Position numbers and translations under genes: made by a program
Shown: one piece after another, positions 1 through 5,853 of the stretch
How positions within the stretch are numbered: the stretch's first letter is position 1
Layout: every line of letters begins with the position of its first letter
Source of the DNA: an uncultured Planctomycetaceae bacterium
GTDB taxonomy: Bacteria > Planctomycetota > Planctomycetia > Planctomycetales > Planctomycetaceae
DNA: 9,362 bases
Reading direction: 5' to 3'
NCBI GenBank assembly: GCA_937952455.1
Contig: CALFYU010000612.1
Span: 1-9,362 of the forward strand
The notes under the pieces: generated by a model
The model's database searches: none
What the model was told of the DNA's origin: nothing
What the model saw: the letters and a program-made list of their open reading frames with translations, nothing else

Positions 1-1545
1 AAAACCGACCCCAGCGGCGGCATTCCCGTGACCTTGGTCGCATTTGCGAAAGATACGACGGACGAATCGTCTGCTGAGGAAACGCCGGCGGATGACGCGG
101 CGTCCGATGAAACTCCGGCCGACGATGCCTCCGGCGATGAAGCCCCGACGGATGAAACTCCAGCGCCCGAGCCTGCATCGGATGAGGAGCAACCAGCCGC
201 CCCCGAAGCTCCCTCCGCGAAGTCGGACGAACCGGCCGGTCCCGCGTTAGACGCACCCGGCGACGACAAAAAGGATCAACCGAAAACCGGCGAAGACAAA
301 AAGGAAGACGAAAAGGAACCGGAGAAGAAAGAGCCGGAGAAGAAAGAGCCGGAGAAGAAAGAGCCGGAACAGTCGGAGTCCACGCCAAAGCCCAAGTATC
401 AGGAGTTAGACGAAGCGCTGCGCGACGAAATTCGTGCCGATTTGTTACGCCAGCGCACGCTGGCAGAGATGGATCGTTTAGCGAAGCAGATTCTTGAACG
501 CATGAACGAATTGAGCGACGCGCATTTGGAGAACCTGGATCGCGTCAAGGATGTTGACGAAGAGGATTCGGACGAACCGAAATCGCCGGAGGAGATCCAG
601 GCGGAGTTGGAAAAGGCGGCCGCCGTCGAGGCGCCGCTGGCCGCCGAAGATTTGAAGAAATTGGGCAAAGAGTTTAACGCCGCCTATGCGGCGACGGGTT
701 TGGTTTCGGCACAGCAATTGTTCGATATGGGCCGCGACGCCGAGGACGAACCGTCCACCGAAGACTTGTTCGGCGAAGCAACGCAGGCCGGCGGAGGGAC
801 GCTCCCCGGTCAAAGCCGCACGTCGACCGTGCAATTGGCGTTCGGGACGCAGCTCCTTTACGGCCCCTACGACGTCGAAGGGGCGCTGAACAGCGACCGC
901 TTCTTGTTCTGGAAAGTTCAGGATCGTGCGGCGCATGTTCCCGCGTCGCTGGCGGACGTTCGCGACGAAGTGGTCGAGTCGTGGAAACTGGCCCAGGCCC
1001 GCGAGAAGGCGAAGGCACATGCCGAGAGTCTGGCCCAGCAAGTGGGGAAAAAAGATCTGGCGGCGGGGCTTCCCGAGGGTACGCCGGTGGGCGAGACCCT
1101 GAAGTTTACCTGGCTGTATCAACCGGTGAATGTGAACCCCAATCCCATGTCCCGCCGACCGCCGCCGACGATTTCAGAGGTCACCTTCGGCAGCCCGATC
1201 GCCGACGAAACCCGTGTGGCTGTCGCCGATGAGGCGTTTATGAAAACGGTGTTCGACGAACTGGGGGTCCACGACGTCGGTGTGGCGTCCAGCGGCGACT
1301 TGTCGGCGTATTATGTCGTTCGCATCAAAGAGCGTGATCTGGCCGATCCCGATATCGACGGCGACGAGTTCATGAAGGAGAACAAGTTCACGCATCCGGC
1401 ACTGCGGGCATTCTTGTCCACTCCCTATGACGATATGGCCGTCCACGCGCAACAAATGGTGCTTTACGAGTGGAGCGAAGACCTAAAGAAGTCATACGAC
1501 GTTGAATGGGTGGACGAATCGAAGTCCGATGGGAGTGACGGTTGA
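1..1545 (+). CDS. C-terminal part of a large extracytoplasmic protein, PpiD/SurA-like (5' end outside window)
   Basis: The reading frame is open from base 1 to the TGA at 1543-1545, giving 514 residues. The GTG at 28 is probably an internal Val codon, because the frame continues upstream without a stop and no ribosome binding site precedes it; the gene therefore starts outside the window. Residues about 17-135 are an acidic, Ala/Pro/Glu/Asp/Lys-rich linker containing EPEKK repeats. Residues about 135-190 look helical and charged. Residues about 300-350 (FLFWKVQDRAAHVP, then WKLAQAREKAKAHAESLAQQ) resemble the C-terminal region of PpiD/SurA-type peptidyl-prolyl isomerases, where the phrase 'hvPsl.evr..v...w....a...A...A' is typical. 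No parvulin catalytic domain is visible, though it could lie upstream. A late segment, SSGDLSAYYVVRIKER, looks like another beta-strand pair. The existence of the gene is secure. The family call is tentative, and envelope location is inferred from composition and family. Confidence 0.72.
   Translation, partial: KTDPSGGIPVTLVAFAKDTTDESSAEETPADDAASDETPADDASGDEAPTDETPAPEPASDEEQPAAPEAPSAKSDEPAGPALDAPGDDKKDQPKTGEDKKEDEKEPEKKEPEKKEPEKKEPEQSESTPKPKYQELDEALRDEIRADLLRQRTLAEMDRLAKQILERMNELSDAHLENLDRVKDVDEEDSDEPKSPEEIQAELEKAAAVEAPLAAEDLKKLGKEFNAAYAATGLVSAQQLFDMGRDAEDEPSTEDLFGEATQAGGGTLPGQSRTSTVQLAFGTQLLYGPYDVEGALNSDRFLFWKVQDRAAHVPASLADVRDEVVESWKLAQAREKAKAHAESLAQQVGKKDLAAGLPEGTPVGETLKFTWLYQPVNVNPNPMSRRPPPTISEVTFGSPIADETRVAVADEAFMKTVFDELGVHDVGVASSGDLSAYYVVRIKERDLADPDIDGDEFMKENKFTHPALRAFLSTPYDDMAVHAQQMVLYEWSEDLKKSYDVEWVDESKSDGSDG
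319..363 (+). repeat. 15-bp coding minisatellite (three exact copies)
   Basis: Three identical 15-bp units (CCGGAGAAGAAAGAG) lie head to tail at 319-333, 334-348 and 349-363, followed by a partial unit (CCGGA) at 364-368. They are in frame and add EPEKK pentapeptides to the charged linker of the surrounding gene. Exact identity at synonymous positions points to recent slippage or duplication rather than old conserved sequence. Confidence 0.9.
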
Positions 1546-1913
1546 CGCGTTGTCCATTGTGACCCGTTGGCCGCGTGAAATACTTGGACATTCGGTTTGC
1601 AAATCCCGACGCAAACGGCAGCCAACGGTCGCTGAATCGATTGCGTAATGCATCGTGAAGCGCGAACGGTGGCCGTGATCCCGTTCGTTGACTAGACAGG
1701 GATGAGCCCGATCGGTAAAGATTGTGGCAATCCGGGGAATCGTCCCCGCGCCTATTTCGCTCGTGCTTTCTGTCGATGACAACTGCTGAGTCGTTTTTTC
1801 GCCTCGGCTGGTTTTCGATACCTGTTGTGGCTGCAGACCCTCGTTGGCGTGGGGCTGTCGTTGGCTGTAAGCCCTTTGATTTCAAAAACTTTTTGCGTTT
1901 CATACGACGAACT
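1546..1913. other. 368-bp intergenic gap without a recognisable gene
   Basis: No credible coding sequence is seen on either strand. The + frame that runs into the ATPase gene can be read from 1722, but its first 64 residues do not resemble an ABC domain. Visible structure is an inverted repeat CGAACGG/CCGTTCG (1663-1669 with 1681-1687, 11-nt loop) and two adjacent small hairpins at 1720-1748. A TTGACT at 1688-1693 resembles a -35 box, but no good -10 box lies 16-18 bp downstream, so no promoter is called. None of the hairpins is followed by a T run. Confidence 0.6.
1720..1748. other. Two abutting small hairpins upstream of the ATPase gene
   Basis: GATTG-TGG-CAATC (1720-1732) is followed with no spacer by CGGGGA-ATCG-TCCCCG (1733-1748). 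Both stems are perfect (5 and 6 bp) with short loops. No T tract follows, so this is not an intrinsic terminator. It could be a leader structure of the ATPase transcript, a protein site, or chance. Confidence 0.3.
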
Positions 1914-2648
1914 ATGAATCAACCCGACAGTCAAACTATGATCGAGGCGATCGGCCTGAGCAAGTATTACGGACCGTTCGCTGCCATCAAAGATGTGGAC
2001 TTCAAGATCCCGCGTGGTCAGGTGGCGGCCTTTCTCGGCCCCAATGGGGCGGGCAAGTCAACCACGATGAAGTGTCTGACCGGCTTTCTGGCGCCGACGC
2101 ACGGAACGGCCAAAATCGGCGGCCACGACGTGCTGGAAGACCGCATGGCGGCGGCCAATATGATCGGATATTTGCCGGAAAACGGCCCGCTGTACGCGGA
2201 AATGACGCCGCAGAGCTTTCTGAAATACATGGGCGAAGCCCGCGGACTGGACAAGAAAACGCTGAAGGACCGGCTGGACTATGTGGTCGAACAATGTGCG
2301 CTCTCCGGCGTATACGGCAAAGCGATCAGCAAGCTGTCCAAGGGGTATCGCCAGCGGGTGGGCATGGCCCAGGCGCTATTGCACGATCCCCAGGTGCTGA
2401 TTCTGGATGAACCGACCGCCGGGCTGGATCCCAATCAGATTCACCAGGTGCGGGAATTGATTACTCGATTGAGCAAGACCAAGACGATTCTGCTGTCGAC
2501 GCACATTCTGCAGGAAGTGGAAGCGATCGCGAGCCACGTCGTCTTCATTTTCAACGGCCGGATTGTCTTCGACGGCACGGTCGCGGAAATGGCGTCTGGC
2601 GGGGATATGGAGGCTAGGTTCCGGGAGTTGACCACTGCCGCCGCGTGA
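1914..2648 (+). CDS. ABC transporter ATP-binding protein, GldA-like (ABC-2 exporter type)
   Basis: This is a cytoplasmic ATPase subunit of 244 aa, expected to pair with the permease encoded next. Counting from the ATG at 1914, the Walker A motif is GPNGAGKST (42-50), the Q-loop region is YLPENGPLY (86-94, Glu at the usual Gln place as in many ABC-2 exporters), the signature is LSKGYRQRVG (141-150), Walker B is VLILDEP (161-167) with the D-loop just after, and the switch His is H197 in LLSTHIL. All catalytic elements are present. The N-terminal phrase IEAIGLSKYYGPFAAIKDV is typical of GldA-like ATPases. The frame opens further upstream, but that extension is not family-like. Starts at 1914 and 1938 are both plausible and neither has a clear Shine-Dalgarno sequence; 1914 was chosen because it gives the fuller N-terminus. 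It is shorter than GldA of Flavobacterium, which is near 300 aa. The general family is certain; the GldA subgroup is supported mainly by the downstream genes. Confidence 0.93.
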   Translation: MNQPDSQTMIEAIGLSKYYGPFAAIKDVDFKIPRGQVAAFLGPNGAGKSTTMKCLTGFLAPTHGTAKIGGHDVLEDRMAAANMIGYLPENGPLYAEMTPQSFLKYMGEARGLDKKTLKDRLDYVVEQCALSGVYGKAISKLSKGYRQRVGMAQALLHDPQVLILDEPTAGLDPNQIHQVRELITRLSKTKTILLSTHILQEVEAIASHVVFIFNGRIVFDGTVAEMASGGDMEARFRELTTAAA

Positions 2649-2742
2649 GGCGCGTCGCTCTGACTGGCCCGGTGTCTGAACGCCTCATCACGCTCGTCGA
2701 TGCGTATAACCCCCCACCGACTAATCCACACCAATGCGATCG

Positions 2743-2762
2743 GCCGCCGTGCCGATGGCGGC
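2743..2762. other. GC-rich hairpin between ATPase and permease genes
   Basis: GCCGCC (2743-2748) and GGCGGC (2757-2762) form a perfect 6-bp stem around an 8-nt loop, within the 165-bp spacer between the two transporter genes. No T run follows, so it is not a standard terminator. It could stabilise or separate mRNA segments. The rest of the spacer shows nothing else except the AT-rich stretch and ribosome binding site before 2814. Confidence 0.35.
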
Positions 2763-2813
2763 GGACAAATGAGACACACGATTATCAATGATTAAGGATA
2801 AAGGTCAGGTCCC

Positions 2814-5495
2814 ATGAGTTTGAGGAAGCACGTTGTTTTCGCTGTCTTCAAGCGGAACTTTCTGAGTTATTTCTCAGGGGTCATTGGTTATCTATTCATT
2901 GTGGTATTTGTGGCGCTCGGCTCGGTGCTGGCGTTCAGCGACCAATTCTTTGCCAACAACATCGCCAGTCTGCACGAGCTGAACCAATCGTTTCCGATGT
3001 TGCTGCTGTTCATCGTTCCGGCGATCACAATGAGCGCCTGGGCGGACGAGCGCAAGACCGGCACCGATGAGTTGTTGTTCACGCTGCCCGCCTCCGACGG
3101 AGAAATCGTCCTGGGCAAGTACCTGTCGGTGCTGGCCGTGTACAGCGTGGCGTTGGCATTTTCGCTGTCGCATGTCGTGGTGCTGTTCATGCTGGGCAGC
3201 CCGGACGTCGGCCAGTTATTTGCCAATTATTTGGGCTATTGGTGCGCGGGAGCGGCTCTGTTGTCGGCCGGCATGTTTGCCTCGATTTTGACCAACAGCA
3301 CGCCGGTGGCGTTTGTGATCGGGGCGGTGCTGTGCGCGATTCCCGTTTTCAGCGACCGCATCGGCTCGATTCTACCGGATTTCATCGGCCGTCATCTTTC
3401 AGGCAACCGGTTGTTTCAGAATATGGGGCTTTCCGAACAACTCCGCGATTTTGGGTTGGGCATGATCCCCTTGAGCGGCCTGCTTTACTTCGCGTCGATT
3501 TGTATTTTCATGCTGTATTTGAATCTGGTCATGGCGGCCCGGCGGCATTGGGCGGGGGGGACCAAGGGGCGGCAGATGGGCTGGCAGTTCGCCGTGCGGG
3601 CGCTCTGTCTGGCGGTCGTTTTAATCAGCGTCAACGTGGTGTTTGCCAACTGGAATATCCGCACCGACGTCACGTCGGAGAAGCTCTACAGCATCTCGCC
3701 GACAACCAAAAAGGTCTTGTCCGATTTGCCGGAAAAACGCCGCATTCTGATTCAGGCGTTCATCAGCCCTGAGGTGCCCCGCGAGTATGTGCCGGTCCGC
3801 ACGACGTTGCTGGGGTTGCTGCGACAATATGACCAATCGGCCGGGAACCAGCTCGACGTGCGGATCGTCAATACCGAACAGTTCTCACCGGAAGCGGACG
3901 AAGCCCGGACGTTCGGCATCGATGCCCGCGAGGTGCAAACGGAGCGGGGGGGCAAGGTGGTCACCGATTCGATCTTCATGGGGGCGGTCGTCACCGGTGG
4001 AGTGGACGATGAAGTGGTGATTCCCTGGTTCGACGTGGGAACGCCGATTGAATACGAATTGACGCGTTCGATCGGCACGGTGACCGAGGACAAGCGTCGC
4101 AAAGTCGGCATCTTGACCACCGACGCCAAACTGGCCGGCGGCATGAACATGCAAACGTTTTCCAGCGATCCCGAATGGCGGATCGTGACGGAACTCAAAA
4201 AACAGTACGACGTTGTGGACGTTTCGCCGGACGGTCCGATTACGGGCGACTTTGACGTGTTGATCGCGCCGTTGCCATCGTCACTGACCGAGCCGCAAAT
4301 GACGAATCTCGTCGACTACGTGAAATCGGGCAAACCGACGTTAATCTTCGACGACCCGATGCCGGCCTTCGACCCGCGCTTGGCGGCGTCATTGCCCAAG
4401 CCGAGCCCCGGCGGCATGTTCGGCCAACGCCAACCGTCCGCTCCCAAGGGAGATATCAATAAGCTGCTCAACGAATTGGGCATTGCCTGGGACCGGGGAC
4501 AGACGATATTCGACATGGTCAATCCGCACCCGCAGTTTGCCGGCGTGGTGCAGCCCGATTTGGTGTTCGTTACCGAACGAACCGGCGAGGGGGAGATGTC
4601 CGCCTTCAGCAGCGAAAGTCCCGTTAGCAGCGGATTGCAGGAGACGCTGTTGTTGTGGCCCGGATCGATTCGGCCCCGCGAGGGAAGCCAGGTCAAATTC
4701 ATTCCCCTGATCCGTTCGGCGCGGGGTTCGACCGGCACGTTGTCGTTCGACCAACTCATTAGCAACCACCCGCTGTTCGGACCGCAGATGGTCCCCGATC
4801 CCAAGCGGATCATCGACGGCAATACCGACTACTACCTGGCGGCGCGGATCACTTCGGACGTGGGAGCGGGGCTGGATGTGATCTTTATCGCCGACATGGA
4901 TATCATTTCCAACATGTTCTTCCAGATCCGGGATCGTCAAATGTACGACCTGAATTTGGACAATGTGACGTTCGTGCTCAACGCGGTCGATGAACTGGCC
5001 GGCGATGCGCAGTACATCGCCCTGCGGAAGCGCCGCGCCGAGCACCGTACGTTGACGGCGGTGGAGGCCCGCACGCAGAAGTTCGTGGAGAAACTTCAAA
5101 AAGAGACCGAAGCCGCGAACGAAAAGGCGGAGAAGGAGCTGGCCGACGCGAATGCCAAACTGAACGAGGCGGTCGAGGCGATCCGTAATGATCCCTCGCT
5201 CGACGCGCAGGACAAACAGATCCGCATTCAGATGACGCAGCGGTCGCTGCAGCAGCGGCTGGACGTGGAAAAGGTGAATATCGAGAACGCCAAGGAAAAG
5301 CAGATTCGCCAGGAAAAGCGAGAAACGGAACGAGAAATCGCCTCCATCGAAGGGGGCATCAAGATGTGGGCGATCCTGCTGCCGCCGATTCCTGCGCTGG
5401 TATTGGGCATCATCGTCCTGTGCATCCGCATCACCAACGAACGGAATACGATTGTTCCCGAACGCCTGGTGCGTGACGTCGGCAAGCATGCATGA
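2814..5495 (+). CDS. Fused ABC-2 permease / GldG-like auxiliary protein (GldF-GldG fusion)
   Basis: This 893-aa inner-membrane protein combines the permease and the large extracytoplasmic part of a Gld-type ABC transporter. The ATG at 2814 has AAGG at 2801-2804 with 9-nt spacing. Residues 1-245 carry about six hydrophobic segments (near 18-41, 62-76, 102-128, 138-160, 165-180, 216-241) and the ABC-2 permease phrase ADERKTGTDELLFTLP. A further segment near 257-276 leads into the GldG-like domain, which begins with RTDVTSEKLYSISPTTKKVL (about 282-301) and continues with QAFISPEVPREY and LLGLLRQYDQSAG, as expected for the ABC_transp_aux/GldG family. YIALRKRRAEHRTLT near 732-746 opens a long charged helical stretch with heptad-like spacing (about 745-850). 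A final membrane segment, MWAILLPPIPALVLGIIVLC (about 851-870), and a short basic tail follow. In Bacteroidetes GldF and GldG are separate proteins. Substrate is unknown. Domain assignment is firm; a role in motility is not supported by anything in the window. Confidence 0.93.
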   Translation: MSLRKHVVFAVFKRNFLSYFSGVIGYLFIVVFVALGSVLAFSDQFFANNIASLHELNQSFPMLLLFIVPAITMSAWADERKTGTDELLFTLPASDGEIVLGKYLSVLAVYSVALAFSLSHVVVLFMLGSPDVGQLFANYLGYWCAGAALLSAGMFASILTNSTPVAFVIGAVLCAIPVFSDRIGSILPDFIGRHLSGNRLFQNMGLSEQLRDFGLGMIPLSGLLYFASICIFMLYLNLVMAARRHWAGGTKGRQMGWQFAVRALCLAVVLISVNVVFANWNIRTDVTSEKLYSISPTTKKVLSDLPEKRRILIQAFISPEVPREYVPVRTTLLGLLRQYDQSAGNQLDVRIVNTEQFSPEADEARTFGIDAREVQTERGGKVVTDSIFMGAVVTGGVDDEVVIPWFDVGTPIEYELTRSIGTVTEDKRRKVGILTTDAKLAGGMNMQTFSSDPEWRIVTELKKQYDVVDVSPDGPITGDFDVLIAPLPSSLTEPQMTNLVDYVKSGKPTLIFDDPMPAFDPRLAASLPKPSPGGMFGQRQPSAPKGDINKLLNELGIAWDRGQTIFDMVNPHPQFAGVVQPDLVFVTERTGEGEMSAFSSESPVSSGLQETLLLWPGSIRPREGSQVKFIPLIRSARGSTGTLSFDQLISNHPLFGPQMVPDPKRIIDGNTDYYLAARITSDVGAGLDVIFIADMDIISNMFFQIRDRQMYDLNLDNVTFVLNAVDELAGDAQYIALRKRRAEHRTLTAVEARTQKFVEKLQKETEAANEKAEKELADANAKLNEAVEAIRNDPSLDAQDKQIRIQMTQRSLQQRLDVEKVNIENAKEKQIRQEKRETEREIASIEGGIKMWAILLPPIPALVLGIIVLCIRITNERNTIVPERLVRDVGKHA

Positions 5496-5542
5496 GCGAC
5501 AGTAGGACGGAGCCGCAACAATCATGGCTAGCCGGATTTGGC

Positions 5543-5575
5543 CACAGATGAAACACGGATTGAACACAGATTTTC
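5543..5575. repeat. Triple 11-bp direct repeat, consensus CACRGATTGAA
   Basis: Three 11-bp units stand in tandem: CACAGATGAAA (5543-5553), CACGGATTGAA (5554-5564) and CACAGATTTTC (5565-5575). The first seven bases of each agree except for one A/G change. From memory, similar CACAGAT/CACGGAT strings are scattered between genes in planctomycete and verrucomicrobial genomes, so this is likely a copy of a dispersed repeat; the window alone cannot prove that. It begins 47 bp after the permease stop codon. Confidence 0.6.
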
Positions 5576-5601
5576 AGGCGTGACAATACAAAGTCCCAAA
5601 C

Positions 5602-5617
5602 CGACGGCTTGCCGTCG
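5602..5617. repeat. Short palindromic hairpin (7-bp stem)
   Basis: CGACGGC (5602-5608) and GCCGTCG (5611-5617) are perfect inverted repeats separated by TT, forming a tight hairpin in the spacer between the permease and DUF4340 genes. No T run follows (TGCACGGCG). It sits between two other repeat types and may be a dispersed palindromic element. Confidence 0.5.
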
Positions 5618-5699
5618 TGCACGGCGTCGCTTGTCGAACCACGTGACCCAATGATATCTGACGAATCACCCAAGTGACTTGTCAAAGCAAATATCTTGG

Positions 5700-5771
5700 G
5701 TGCCACTGGCTTTGCCAGTGCTTTTTAACTGATTACGACGCTGGCACATTCACTAGCAAAGCCAGTGGCAC
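5700..5771. repeat. REP/BIME-like pair of inverted 16-bp arms
   Basis: GTGCCACTGGCTTTGC (5700-5715) and its exact reverse complement (5756-5771) flank a 40-bp centre. Each arm is part of its own small palindrome: CACTGGC-TTT-GCCAGTG on the left (5704-5720), and a copy with one mismatch, CACTAGC-AAA-GCCAGTG, on the right (5751-5767). Two oppositely oriented copies of a palindromic unit separated by a short linker is the layout of REP pairs (BIMEs) that RAYT transposases (TnpA_REP) mobilise. Membership of that class is inference; no transposase is in the window. Confidence 0.65.
5704..5726 (+). terminator. Possible intrinsic terminator after the permease/GldG gene
   Basis: A perfect 7-bp stem, CACTGGC/GCCAGTG (5704-5710 with 5714-5720), has a 3-nt TTT loop and is followed by C and five T residues (5722-5726). 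This fits a rho-independent terminator on the + strand, 208 bp after the permease stop. Because the hairpin also belongs to a repeat pair, termination may be incidental. If active, it would separate the DUF4340 gene from the upstream transcript. Confidence 0.5.
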
Positions 5772-5808
5772 GCCGCCATAAAATGAAGCATTTCAATACA
5801 CCCGCACC

Positions 5809-5822
5809 TTTCAAATTTGAAA
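5809..5822. promoter_or_regulatory. 14-bp perfect palindrome upstream of the DUF4340 gene
   Basis: TTTCAAATTTGAAA is a perfect 14-bp dyad ending 31 bp before the start codon at 5854 and 20 bp before the Shine-Dalgarno GAGG (5843-5846). Its position suits an operator for a dimeric regulator. A weak -10-like TAAAAT occurs at 5779-5784 without a matching -35. A perfect 14-mer palindrome is expected about 0.6 times by chance in a sequence this long, so the call is weak. Confidence 0.3.
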
Positions 5823-5853
5823 CTGCTGGATCGAGCATTTACGAGGCCGGACG

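Noticed and set aside
1388..1903. 171-codon - strand frame covering most of the first intergenic gap
   Set aside because: Composition is Arg/Ser-rich without a domain, it overlaps the end of the first gene, and no ribosome binding site was noticed.
1722..1913. Upstream extension of the ATPase reading frame
   Set aside because: The extra 64 residues lack ABC-domain character, and the normal ATPase N-terminus begins right after 1914.
4389..5567. 392-codon open frame on the - strand opposite the permease/GldG gene
   Set aside because: It is a codon-bias shadow: the sense strand has a strong ABC/GldG family match, and the antisense product is Arg/His/Gln-rich with no recognised domain.
5543..5771. 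CRISPR array
   Set aside because: The repeats are 11 bp in direct tandem without spacers, and the other repeats are inverted; no cas gene is present.
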